In this document: piece by piece, positions 29,694 through 38,560 of the stretch
Position numbering within the stretch: position 1 is the stretch's first letter
How the letters are laid out: the number at the start of each line of letters is the position of its first letter
Assembly: GCA_001512505.1 (NCBI GenBank)
Contig: LFSC01000012.1
Span: 139,573 to 201,993, forward strand
Direction of reading: 5' to 3'
Source: Clostridiaceae bacterium DTU079
Lineage (GTDB): Bacteria > Bacillota > Clostridia > Acetivibrionales > Acetivibrionaceae
Length of the DNA stretch: 62,421 nucleotides
Position numbers and translations under genes: made by a program
Notes under the pieces: generated by a model
What the model was told of the DNA's origin: nothing
Database searches by the model: none
The model's input: the letters and a program-made list of their open reading frames with translations, nothing else

Positions 29694-30099
29694 CTCCCCT
29701 TTTTAAAAATTTATGTATTATAAAAAAATAATACTCTCAGTATATAAGTTCGTTATAAACTAAATACTTTAGGCTAATTTTAAGGAATTTCTCTGACGAA
29801 TTTAAGAAATTACAGCAAAACGATTCGAAGTAGGGTAACTTTACTAAATACGTTTAAAATAACAGGACAATTTTTTTAGACAAAAACACATCCTTAAAAC
29901 ATTCCAACCTTCGTAATTATTTTATAATTAAAACGGTAAATAATCAATATTATACGTTAGAATAGGGGGCATAAAATAAAATGTGAAGAAAAGCATTCCG
30001 AAAAATTAAGCTTTGGAATACTTTTCTTCACTACAATAATTTATCTACCCCATTAGAAAAAAGTAAGGGTTAAAAGAAAATACTTAAATTTGCCGGTCA
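29694..30099. other. Intergenic region: CotH promoter side and terminator hairpin
   Basis: No gene seen. The only clear structure is a 17-bp stem with one mismatch (29983-29999 pairs with 30015-30031, arm GTGAAGAAAAGCATTCC). It stands downstream of the acyl-CoA synthetase fusion gene (minus strand) and is followed on that strand by an AT-rich tail, so it is its likely terminator. It resembles the inverted repeats after cadA and cysK. Confidence 0.6.
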
Positions 30100-32631
30100 T
30101 TATGCGGTTTCAATAGAGGCATCTTCTTGCAGAGATAACCTTTCAATAGCCCACTCCCTCATCTTATATTTCAAGATCTTTCCTGCGGCATTCATCGGAA
30201 ACTCAGTAACAAATTCAACATAACGGGGAGTCTTGTGCTTTGCCATATGGGAACGGACATAATCCTTTAACTCATCGGCGGTCATCGTTTCGCCGTCCTT
30301 TAATATTACACATGCCATGATTTCTTCACCATACTGTTTGTCAGGCACTCCAATAACCTGTACATCCCTAACCTTTGGATGAGTGTAGATGAAATCCTCA
30401 ATCTCCTTCGGATAAATATTCTCACCACCGCGAATAATCATATCCTTGATTCGTCCGGTTATCTTAAAGTTGCCGTTTTCGTCACGCCTTGCCATATCGC
30501 CGGTATGAAGCCATCCGTCTTTGTCAATGGCTGCAGCTGTGGCTTCCGGCATTTTATAATATCCCTTCATAATATTATATCCGCGGGCAACAAACTCTCC
30601 ATCGGTATTATCCGGTAAATCTTCACCGGTTACCGGGTCAACAATTTTGCACTCTATACCCGGAAGCGGACGTCCGACAGTATTAACACGAACTTCGATC
30701 GGGTCATCCACACGGCTCTGGGTACATCCGGGCGATGCCTCGGTCTGACCGAAGACAATGGTTATCTGAGTCATGTTCATCTTATCTATAACATCCTGCA
30801 TTACCTTAATAGGACATGGACTTCCCGCCATAATACCGGTTCTCATATGAGAGAAATCGGTATTCTTAAAATTCTCATGCTCCATCAATGCGATAAACAT
30901 GGTGGGAACTCCATTCACGGCGGTTATCTTCTCGCGGTTGATACAATCCAACGACACACCCGGTGAAAAATAAGGTATCGGACACATTGTCGAACCGTGG
31001 GTGACACATGCAATCATCGAAAGTACCATTCCAAAGCAGTGGAACATCGGCACCTGGATAAGCATTCGGTCGGCGGTAGACAGGTCCATGCAATCCCCGA
31101 TGCATTTTCCGTTATTTATTACATTGTAATGAGTTAGCATAACTCCCTTCGGAAAACCTGTAGTTCCCGATGTGTACTGCATATTGCAGACATCATGCTT
31201 GTTTATGGAATATGCACGGCGAAATACCTCCTCAATCGGAACTCTGTCCGCCAGCGCAACTGCCTCATCCCATGTCAAACAACCCTTCTGTTTGGAATCG
31301 ATTGTTATTATATTGCGAAGGAAAGGCAAACGTTTTATATGCAATGGTTTTCCAGCCTCTGAAGTTTCCAGTTCCGGACATATTTCCTTAATAATGCTGA
31401 CATAATCCGAATCTTTATATCCGTCTATCATAACCAGTGTATGAGTATCCGACTGGCGCAGCAAATATTCAGCCTCATGAATTTTATATGCAGTGTTTAC
31501 AGTGACAAGTACCGCACCGATTTTCGTTGTTGCCCAGAAGGTAATAAACCATTGGGGAACATTGGTTGCCCAGAGTGCAACATGATCTCCCGGCTTAACT
31601 CCCAGTGCAATCAAAGAGCGGGCAAAAGTGTCAACATCATCTCTAAACTCAGAATATGTCCGTGTATAATCCGTTGTAGTGTAACGGAACGCATATTGAT
31701 CGGGAAACTCCTCAACAACACGGTCCAGCAACTGAGGAAATGTCAAATCAATCAGGATATCCTTCTCCCATATATATTTTCCCGTACCGGCAGCATTTTC
31801 AAACAAACGCCCTCTTGCAACATTTTTTTCGGTATAACGGCTCATATAGTTTGCAAAGTTCGGGAAAACAACTCCGGCATCGTCAAGGTCAGCTGCCCAT
31901 CTTTTAACCCATTCCAGAGAAACATATCCATCGTAATTAATTGATCTTAGAGCCAGCATAATATCGTCAATCGGCAAGTCTCCCTCACCCATCATGCGAT
32001 AACGTACTGTACCGTTCTCCACAACCGAATCCTTTATGTGAACATATTTTATATATGCACCAAGGTTCTGTACCGTTTTTCCCGGTGTCTCTCCCGCAAA
32101 TCTATATGGGTGGTGTGCATCCCACAGTGCTGCCACAGCATCACTTGCCACACTGTCTAAAAGTTTACATAATCTTGCAGTATCGGAATATACACCGTTA
32201 GTTTCAATTAGCAAAGTTACACCTTTTTCTTCCGCAATAGGCACCAGCTTCTTAAGGGCATCCAAAACCACATTATCGTCAACATCTCCGTTGGGCTGGG
32301 GTTCTAGATCTCCAAGAACACGGACATAAGGTGTTCCCAGCTTAGAGGCAAGATTAATATATTGCACAATCTCCTCATGATTCTTTTGCGCATTCTCAGC
32401 AAATTTCAAGCAACAGCCTGAAGAAAAGCACGGAATCTCAAGACGAAGTTCCGCAAGTTTTTTAGCTGTTTCGGGCAACTGTGATTCTGTAAAAGGCTTT
32501 GCGTTTACAGCAAAGATTTCATCTCCCAATCCCCTAATTTCAATACCGTCAAATCCGAAATCCTTAGCCATCGAATATATTTCGGACCAGCTAAAGTCAG
32601 GGCATCCCAGCGTTGAAAATGCAATTTTCAT
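30100..32631 (-). CDS. Fusion of TIM-barrel sugar isomerase-like domain and acyl-CoA synthetase
   Basis: An 843-residue cytoplasmic fusion. Residues 1-265 form an AP-endonuclease-2/xylose isomerase-like TIM barrel (MKIAFSTLGCPD, DGIEIRG, LIETNG, ALWDAHHPYRFAGETPG, KYVHIKDS, SLEWVKRW). Residues about 285-835 are an AMP-forming acyl-CoA synthetase (YTSGTTGFPKGV P-loop, FGQTEASPG, HTGDMARRD, GRIKDMIIRGGENIYPKEIE, and the C-terminal lysine in NAAGKILK). The closest chemistry is activation of medium or branched short acids to acyl-CoA; the barrel's substrate is unknown. It is preceded by a T-box leader (32775-33088), so its expression should follow charging of a tRNA. The ATG at 32631 has AGGAGG upstream. 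Confidence 0.9.
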   Translation of the reverse strand: MKIAFSTLGCPDFSWSEIYSMAKDFGFDGIEIRGLGDEIFAVNAKPFTESQLPETAKKLAELRLEIPCFSSGCCLKFAENAQKNHEEIVQYINLASKLGTPYVRVLGDLEPQPNGDVDDNVVLDALKKLVPIAEEKGVTLLIETNGVYSDTARLCKLLDSVASDAVAALWDAHHPYRFAGETPGKTVQNLGAYIKYVHIKDSVVENGTVRYRMMGEGDLPIDDIMLALRSINYDGYVSLEWVKRWAADLDDAGVVFPNFANYMSRYTEKNVARGRLFENAAGTGKYIWEKDILIDLTFPQLLDRVVEEFPDQYAFRYTTTDYTRTYSEFRDDVDTFARSLIALGVKPGDHVALWATNVPQWFITFWATTKIGAVLVTVNTAYKIHEAEYLLRQSDTHTLVMIDGYKDSDYVSIIKEICPELETSEAGKPLHIKRLPFLRNIITIDSKQKGCLTWDEAVALADRVPIEEVFRRAYSINKHDVCNMQYTSGTTGFPKGVMLTHYNVINNGKCIGDCMDLSTADRMLIQVPMFHCFGMVLSMIACVTHGSTMCPIPYFSPGVSLDCINREKITAVNGVPTMFIALMEHENFKNTDFSHMRTGIMAGSPCPIKVMQDVIDKMNMTQITIVFGQTEASPGCTQSRVDDPIEVRVNTVGRPLPGIECKIVDPVTGEDLPDNTDGEFVARGYNIMKGYYKMPEATAAAIDKDGWLHTGDMARRDENGNFKITGRIKDMIIRGGENIYPKEIEDFIYTHPKVRDVQVIGVPDKQYGEEIMACVILKDGETMTADELKDYVRSHMAKHKTPRYVEFVTEFPMNAAGKILKYKMREWAIERLSLQEDASIETA

Positions 32632-32774
32632 AACAATCCTCCTTAATTTATTAAAATATTATAAAGTTATTTATAAACACAATTTTTTATAGCCTTTTTG
32701 GAATAATAGCCAAGCCTTTTGGATATCGTCCCCCTTTGATTGCCGGAAATTTTACTTTGCAAAATTTCGTTAAA

Positions 32775-33088
32775 TAAAAAAGCCTTCGTCTCTTAAACTT
32801 ATTCCAGAGACGAAAGCATTATACTCCCGCGGTACCACTCTTATTGGTATAAATACCCACTCTGCGACATCGAAAAAATCAATGCCCTCTCATGATAACG
32901 GTGAGATACCCGTTCCCACCTACTTGCCTCACGGATTATTACCGAAAAGCTTTCAGCAGAATGCTCCAAGGCGAGTTTCACAATCTGCTCCGTGTACTGT
33001 TTTCCAGCAACCAACAGCTCTCTGAAACACTAAAAGCAGCGTTTTCTCCTCATCAACGCATTTTGACCCTTTTAATTTTTATCATTTT
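32775..33088 (-). ncRNA. T-box riboswitch leader, specifier probably leucine (CUC)
   Basis: The minus strand holds the T-box core AGAGTGGTACCGCG (32828-32841) followed by a terminator hairpin (32782-32817) and a T-run. Upstream, Stem I is recognisable: GATGAGGA near its base, the AGAGAGCTG distal part, and the specifier side GTGAAACTCGCCTTGGAGC. Aligning with known leaders (GAA-x-codon-x-CC-x-x-x-GAG) places CTC, leucine, at the specifier. The leader ends about 145 bp before the acyl-CoA synthetase fusion gene. The T-box call is firm; the amino-acid assignment is by eye. Confidence 0.88.
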
Positions 33089-33094
33089 TTTGAT

Positions 33095-33123
33095 ATGTTA
33101 TCAAATATATTTTTCCTTGTCAA
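33095..33123 (-). promoter_or_regulatory. Promoter of the T-box leader
   Basis: On the minus strand TTGACA (33118-33123) and TAACAT (33095-33100) are 17 bp apart, just ahead of Stem I. A start site near 33088 would give a leader of about 310 nt. Confidence 0.7.
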
Positions 33124-33167
33124 GATGCGTTGTTTTATATTTCGCTATGTAGTATTATCCATATATT

Positions 33168-34259
33168 CTAATTTATTGTTGCGCTAATCGTATTTTTCTC
33201 ATCATCCTCCAAATCTTGCTTTTCCAGAGGAAAGGTTACCTGCCAATATCCCTTTGTATATAATCCGGTTGCAACATAATATCCATACAGCGAGTATTGT
33301 TCAATTTCCGATGGAGGAACTTCAAAAATATATTCCGTATATTTAATATCATCATCTTCCTTGACACTAAAATCAAAATTGCAAACACAATTAATTTCTT
33401 TTCCGTTCTTATCTTTTAAAATAAAGTATCCAAAATTATCCCCCACCATATTTCTCTTAATAGATGCTTGAACATGCAGAAAACCGTCTATATATCCAAT
33501 GCCCGTTAATTTGAAGTCCTCAATTTGAAAACCCATGGAATCTGATGGAACAAGTACATTAGCCGTTCTCCGGTAATCCGGAATAAACTCTCTATATTTG
33601 CGTCCCCCTCCACCACCGGGGTTGACTTCCATTGTCGGTGGATTACTTTCAATACTTCCCATATCCACTTCAACCGGTATATCCTTATACATACGCTTAT
33701 GGCTTATAAATTCTCTAACGGAAAATGTAATTTTATCCCCTTCGATTTTTTTATTACCCCACTCCGTTATTGATATGAGAAAAGTTGCTGTTTTTGATGC
33801 CTCATCAAAACCCACCAGCTCACAGGTAGCAGAGCTGTCAAAGGGCCGGTTAATGGAATAACTGTCGTAAAGGTCTATAGTATTATCTATTCGGTCTCCT
33901 GTAATGTCTTGCATTGTAATGTATATTTCAGCCGTATTATCATGAATATATGCCGATACAACCTCCATTTTAATACCATTATCCACACAAGACTTCCGTA
34001 CGGGCATGAAAAATTGTGCAACACTTGGGGAAACAGCATACATAAGCTGATAAACAATGGGTACATTTGCTGCAAGTGCAGGGGTTACGGTCAAAGTGAT
34101 TATAGCAATCACCGCTGCAATTGCCACAGATTTACGTAATAAGGCTATTGACTTGTTTGCTTCCCTATGGGGTTTATTAATCGATTCAATCACTTTATTT
34201 ACGATCTCTTGATCGGGAAAAATCCGCTCGTTCATTTTACGGTATTCTTCTCTAAACAT
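33168..34259 (-). CDS. DUF4179-type anti-sigma factor (membrane)
   Basis: A 363-residue single-pass protein. The first 35 residues are a cytoplasmic, charged sigma-binding-like segment; a membrane helix follows at about 46-66 (IAAVIAIITLTVTPALA), then a DUF4179-like extracellular domain and a C-terminal beta-rich part (FQIEDFKLTGIGYIDGFLHVQ). Such proteins are co-encoded with and inhibit ECF sigma factors. The start overlaps the sigma gene's end by 8 bp. The second of two adjacent ATGs (34259) has the better spacing from GGAGGG, so it is used. Confidence 0.85.
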   Translation of the reverse strand: MFREEYRKMNERIFPDQEIVNKVIESINKPHREANKSIALLRKSVAIAAVIAIITLTVTPALAANVPIVYQLMYAVSPSVAQFFMPVRKSCVDNGIKMEVVSAYIHDNTAEIYITMQDITGDRIDNTIDLYDSYSINRPFDSSATCELVGFDEASKTATFLISITEWGNKKIEGDKITFSVREFISHKRMYKDIPVEVDMGSIESNPPTMEVNPGGGGGRKYREFIPDYRRTANVLVPSDSMGFQIEDFKLTGIGYIDGFLHVQASIKRNMVGDNFGYFILKDKNGKEINCVCNFDFSVKEDDDIKYTEYIFEVPPSEIEQYSLYGYYVATGLYTKGYWQVTFPLEKQDLEDDEKNTISATIN

Positions 34260-34740
34260 CATAGCCCTCCTTCAATATTTCTTTTAACTTACTTCTCGCA
34301 CGGGTAAGCTGAGCTCTGACAGTAGATGGCTTTTTATGTAATATTTCACCGATTTCCTCCACTTTCAGATCCTCATAATAAAATAGATGTATTACTGTTC
34401 TGTACTTTACAGGCAGCTTTTGGAGCTCATAGTGAAGATTGGTTTCTTCCTTGGTTTCAAAAATTATTGATTCATCTAACGGCACAATTTTTTTCTTCCA
34501 GGATGAGGTCCACATTTTCCTGCAGCAGTTAACAGTAACTCGTATAAGCCAAGCCTTCCTATGTTTCTCAGTTTCAAACTGCGGCCTTTTCCTTATATAC
34601 CGTAGAAAAACCTCTTGATAAATATCATCAGCACTGCATCTATCTCTCGTATGGGAAAAAGCCAGTCTGTAGACCATATTGGAATATGCATTAATAACAC
34701 TTTCCAAGGAATCATTTGCGCAAAACGATTCTTGCTCCAT
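34252..34740 (-). CDS. ECF RNA polymerase sigma factor
   Basis: A 162-residue sigma-70-type ECF factor with both functional regions: region 2 (SNMVYRLAFSHTRD, SADDIYQEVFLRYI, KAWLIRVTVNCCR) and region 4 (LPVKYRTVIHLFYYEDLKVEEIGEILHKKPSTVRAQLTRARSKLKEIL). It should direct polymerase to a regulon controlled by the membrane protein encoded immediately downstream (33168-34259). The start at 34740 follows AAAGGAGGT by 7 bases. Its leader resembles that of the sigma remnant at 16159, suggesting a shared origin. The signal it answers is unknown. Confidence 0.93.
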   Translation of the reverse strand: MEQESFCANDSLESVINAYSNMVYRLAFSHTRDRCSADDIYQEVFLRYIRKRPQFETEKHRKAWLIRVTVNCCRKMWTSSWKKKIVPLDESIIFETKEETNLHYELQKLPVKYRTVIHLFYYEDLKVEEIGEILHKKPSTVRAQLTRARSKLKEILKEGYDV

Positions 34741-34806
34741 TCGTAAACCTCCTTTCACTATTAATACCCCATAGCACCTTCAAAAGCTGCAAAATTTTAA
34801 AAAAAA

Positions 34807-35205
34807 TCATCCTAAAAAGGATGTTTTGGATGTGGAGTTAATTTTCCTTTCGACTCTCTCCCATATAATCAATATCACCGTACCGATTAAATAACAGAGA
34901 ATATCTTTTATATCAAAGGAAGTTCCCATAATCGTAGAAAGTATTTTATATTTCCTCAAATGCAATATGTCCACAATTCGGAAATATTGAGCCGTCTCCA
35001 CAATACACGAAAAAATAAAAAGGTATATGGGTAAATACTTTACAGGCTTTTTTATAATTCCTCTAATGAAAGCATACATCAGAATAACCACCAGTATATC
35101 CCCCACGTAGGGTCTTATTATGGCATCCCTCACAAATACTCCGATTATTATTTCAACTATCAATAAAATAAAAAAAACGATTAGGCATTTTAAATTTAAT
35201 TTCAT
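34807..35205 (-). CDS. DUF2809-like small membrane protein
   Basis: A 132-residue protein with four predicted membrane helices. Conserved features of the DUF2809 family are RPYVGDILVVILMYAFIR, IFSCIVETAQYFRIVDILHL and FDIKDILCYLIGTVIL. Function is unknown. It is on the same strand as the cardiolipin synthase gene, 165 bp downstream of it, and may share its transcript. Confidence 0.8.
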   Translation of the reverse strand: MKLNLKCLIVFFILLIVEIIIGVFVRDAIIRPYVGDILVVILMYAFIRGIIKKPVKYLPIYLFIFSCIVETAQYFRIVDILHLRKYKILSTIMGTSFDIKDILCYLIGTVILIIWERVERKINSTSKTSFLG

Positions 35206-35370
35206 TTGCCGATCCCACCTTTTTGGTTGTAAAACTTTAGCCGGAATATAATAATATGTAATACACTCTACAAAACATTATATACATAATAGCCGTTACC
35301 GTAAATATGAAGTGGTTGCGCCGGCCATATAATTTATAATAGCGTTAGATTAAATTTTTCATCAGGCAAA

Positions 35371-36915
35371 TTACATAAGAGGTGCAAAAATTCTCAGAAC
35401 GGTTCCGATTAACCTTTTATACCACTTCACGCTTTTTATATCTTGCAATGTTATTTCCTTGCATACTTTAAGTGTGCTGAGAAAATCCTCTTTAATAGCA
35501 AGAACACATCTGCTTTCATACATCCACACACCGCATTCGAAATGAAGGTAAAAGCTCCTATAATCCATGTTTATCGAACCTACAACTGCGTACTCATCAT
35601 CGGAAACCAAGGTTTTAGAATGAATAAATCCAGGAGTGTACTCGTATATCCTTACACCGCTTTCTACCAAGACCTTATAATTTGATCTGGTAACTGCATG
35701 TACATACCATTTGTCCGCCAGATGCGGAGTAATGATACGGACATCCACTCCGGATTTTGCTGCAGCAGTCAATGCCTTTGTCATTCCATAGTCAATAATC
35801 AGATAAGGAGTTGTAATATAAACATATTTGTTTGATTTGTTCAGCAAATTCAAATAAACTATTTCGCCGACGGTCTCATCGTCAAAAGGGCTGTCTGCAA
35901 AAGGTTGAAAATATCCTTTTTGGTCTTCCGTTTTAAAAGGATTGTTGTATTTAAACTTGTTAAAATCCTCATCTACTCCCTTTAGATAACCCCACATGGA
36001 AAGGAACATTACTGTCATATTCCATACGGCTTCTCCCTTGATCATTATCGCATTATCCTTCCAATATCCATACTTTTGTATCTCATTAATATATTCATCT
36101 GCAAGGTTAATGCCTCCGGTAAACGCAGTATGCCCGTCAATTATTGTTATTTTTCTATGGTCCCGGTTATTTATTTTAGCCGACAGAACAGGTCTTACAG
36201 GGTTGAAAACACAGCATTTGATTCCGATTTGCTCTAATTTTTGACGATAGTTCCTCGGCAAAAGCAAAAGGCAGCCCAAGTCATCATATATTATGCGTAC
36301 ATCTACACCTTTTTTAGCTTTTTCAGCCAATATATTCAGTATGCTGTTCCACATAACCCCTTCATGGATAATAAAGTATTCCATGAAAATAAAGTGCTCT
36401 GCCTTTTTTAATTCCTCCTTCAGCCTTTCAAACTTTAATTCTCCTATTGGAAGGTATTCACCGGTTGTATTTTTGTAGGGTGGAAAAAAAGCAATATTTT
36501 GAATATATCTTGATTGGGCAACCGCACCCTTGTCATGCAGCATTATCTCTTCCAATACAAGGGGCTGTGGAACCAAAGCATTTTGTATTTTAAGTCCGAT
36601 TGCCATTAATTTTTTCTTTTCCCGTTTGCTCATTTTCTTTCCGCCAAAAAAAATGTAAAACAAACCGCCGAAAATGGGGAATAACAATATGGGAATAATC
36701 CATGCAATCTTATACGAAGGATTGCTCTTGTCATTCAGTATCCATAATACTGTAAGTACACTGACAATTATGCTTCCCCAATAAAAGATAACAAAGTAAT
36801 CATTAAACCTTAAGATGACAGCTATTAAGACAGCCAGCTGTATTGCAATAGCTAAAGATATAAGAACGACTCTATGGTAAAAGAACTTAATAATTGCTTT
36901 AATTTTATTCAACAT
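35371..36915 (-). CDS. cls: Cardiolipin synthase
   Basis: A 514-residue phospholipase D-superfamily enzyme that joins two phosphatidylglycerols into cardiolipin at the membrane. Two N-terminal membrane helices (about 12-60) precede a PLDc_N segment (WIIPILLFPIFGGLFYIFFG) and two HKD motifs: HRKITIIDGHTAFTGGIN and HSKTLVSDDEYAVVGSIN. The length and order are typical of bacterial Cls. The start at 36915 is preferred because a GAGGA stands 6 bases upstream; the ATG at 36927 lies right against its purine run. Confidence 0.93.
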   Translation of the reverse strand: MLNKIKAIIKFFYHRVVLISLAIAIQLAVLIAVILRFNDYFVIFYWGSIIVSVLTVLWILNDKSNPSYKIAWIIPILLFPIFGGLFYIFFGGKKMSKREKKKLMAIGLKIQNALVPQPLVLEEIMLHDKGAVAQSRYIQNIAFFPPYKNTTGEYLPIGELKFERLKEELKKAEHFIFMEYFIIHEGVMWNSILNILAEKAKKGVDVRIIYDDLGCLLLLPRNYRQKLEQIGIKCCVFNPVRPVLSAKINNRDHRKITIIDGHTAFTGGINLADEYINEIQKYGYWKDNAIMIKGEAVWNMTVMFLSMWGYLKGVDEDFNKFKYNNPFKTEDQKGYFQPFADSPFDDETVGEIVYLNLLNKSNKYVYITTPYLIIDYGMTKALTAAAKSGVDVRIITPHLADKWYVHAVTRSNYKVLVESGVRIYEYTPGFIHSKTLVSDDEYAVVGSINMDYRSFYLHFECGVWMYESRCVLAIKEDFLSTLKVCKEITLQDIKSVKWYKRLIGTVLRIFAPLM

Positions 36916-37170
36916 ATTTGTCCTCATCCCTTAAAAAAGCAGTTCATAATTCAATATATTCATATTATTGCTCTATATATTTCGGCAAAATCCTTGGGAT
37001 TATCAATTTATTATAAACTATATAGGATTACAACTTTTTTCATCCTTAGAAAGTTAGTTTCCCGTAATCAATGAAAAAAGCATGAAATCTACCGTAATAG
37101 TATATCCTTGAAGCTCTGTATTAATTAAAATCGTCTCTTTAATAGTATAAACCTTTTCGCTGAGATCTTC

Positions 37171-37231
37171 TTGATTTTTTACATAACATAGTGTATTATG
37201 AATATATGAATAGTTGTTCACATGTACATAT
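37171..37231 (+). promoter_or_regulatory. Promoter with an ArsR/SmtB-like operator matching that of cadA
   Basis: TTGATT (37171-37176) and TATTAT (37194-37199) with a 17-bp spacer, then a 28-bp sequence (37204-37231) that matches the core of the cadA operator (19576-19603) at 24 of 28 positions. It is placed just after the -10 as in the cad operon. Confidence 0.7.
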
Positions 37232-37246
37232 ATAGGAGGAGTCAAT

Positions 37247-37763
37247 ATGCATATAACCGATATCATTTCACTAATATTATTAATTACTTTTGCAACCGGA
37301 TATATCCTGAAGCTGGTAATATTAAAGCAAAGAAACAAGATTAATGCTAATGTATTGGCAAAAGGAAATAAAGACCTTTCAATTTATGGTACAGAAATGC
37401 TCGTTTTGGTCTCAAGTTCATTGTGGTTGCTGACTTGGATATCTGAAATTTTATTTCATAACCAAATATCCTCTCATGTTGGCTTCTTGTTCAATTATGG
37501 CTTCACAAAATGCATAGGCATTATGATAACAGCTTTGGCTGTGGGTATATTTATATTAGCAACAGTTAATATGAAAAGCTCCTGGAGAGTAGGTATAGAT
37601 AAAAACACTAAAACAACATATCATCACCTTAATTGTTATGATAATTAACAGTATTGCCTTTCACTTATTGATATTACAAGAAGAAAAACAACTGCTATCA
37701 GTTTTCGGCGATGAGTATGAGAGGTATAAAAGAAAAGTCCCCAGATACTTTTTAATATTTTGA
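37247..37763 (+). pseudogene. Broken isoprenylcysteine methyltransferase-family gene
   Basis: The first part (from ATG 37247, with AGGAGG upstream) encodes three to four membrane helices and ends in SSWRVGIDKNTKT, the entry to the ICMT-like catalytic region. There the frame breaks (stop at 37648). The tail of the same family continues in another frame to a stop at 37763 (ILQEEKQLLSVFGDEYERYKRKVPRYF). The conserved middle with the usual TGIYKYSRNP-like motif is missing, so an internal deletion near 37615-37622 plus frameshift has destroyed the gene. Family members are often found beside metal-efflux pumps, fitting the operator upstream. Confidence 0.75.
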
Positions 37764-37798
37764 GTTTAATCTATTTTTAATTTGTGAGGTTATAGATT

Positions 37799-38443
37799 AT
37801 GGAAAACTACGAAAACAGAGTAAGAGCACTATATAAAATATTATCAAAAGCATATGACTTAATGGATTTGATTATTTTCTCCAATGAAAAATCCAATCCG
37901 AGAAAAGGGCTGGCAAGCAAATTACCGAATGACCGATTAAGAGTTCTGGATATTTGCTGCGGTACCGGAAACAGTGCAATTGCTATAGCTAAAAAGAATG
38001 ACAACAATACTGTTATTGGCATCGATTTGTCGAGTGACATGCTGAAAGCAGCAAGAAATAAGGCTATTAAAAACAAGTTTGACAATATATCCTTTAGAGA
38101 AATGAATGCTGTAAAAACGGATTTTTCAAACGAAAGTTTTGATGTAGTTACTGTTTCGCTTGCACTCCATGAGATGCCCCAGGAGCTTATAGATTTGATA
38201 CTTACCGAAATAGGCAGAGTTCTAAAGCCAAGCGGTAAACTTTATATTATAGACTGGGACAGGCCAAAACATCCAATAGCCTCTCTTGTATTTGCAATAT
38301 TCCCAACTTTGTTTGAACCTAAAGTATTCAAAGATTTCTTGAAGATTAATTGGAAGCAATTGTTAGATAAATTTGCTTTTAAATATTTAGACACGGAACG
38401 CTATACATTTACAAAGCTAGTTATTGCTATAAAATCAGAGTAA
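37799..38443 (+). CDS. Class I SAM-dependent methyltransferase
   Basis: A 214-residue methyltransferase of the UbiE/Methyltransf_11 type. SAM-binding motif I is VLDICCGTGNSAIAIA, followed by GIDLSSDML (motif II), EMNAVKTDFSNESFDVVTVSLALHEM (motif III region) and LKPSGKLYIIDW. The substrate cannot be told. It lies 36 bp after the broken ICMT gene on the same strand and may have been its operon partner under the same metal-responsive promoter. A terminator follows at 38464-38500. Confidence 0.88.
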   Translation: MENYENRVRALYKILSKAYDLMDLIIFSNEKSNPRKGLASKLPNDRLRVLDICCGTGNSAIAIAKKNDNNTVIGIDLSSDMLKAARNKAIKNKFDNISFREMNAVKTDFSNESFDVVTVSLALHEMPQELIDLILTEIGRVLKPSGKLYIIDWDRPKHPIASLVFAIFPTLFEPKVFKDFLKINWKQLLDKFAFKYLDTERYTFTKLVIAIKSE

Positions 38444-38463
38444 AAACTTAATATTTTTTAGCA

Positions 38464-38500
38464 GTAAAAGCCCCGGGAATATCCTTCCCAAGGCTTTTAC
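38464..38500. terminator. Terminator hairpin between methyltransferase and xyloglucanase genes
   Basis: Arms GTAAAAGCC and GGCTTTTAC with an inner GGGAA/TTCCC pairing. It stands between two convergent genes and could serve both. Confidence 0.75.
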
Positions 38501-38560
38501 CTGACTTTCGATATCAACTGTCTATATCCTCTTGCGTAACTCTCCACACACTATTAACGG

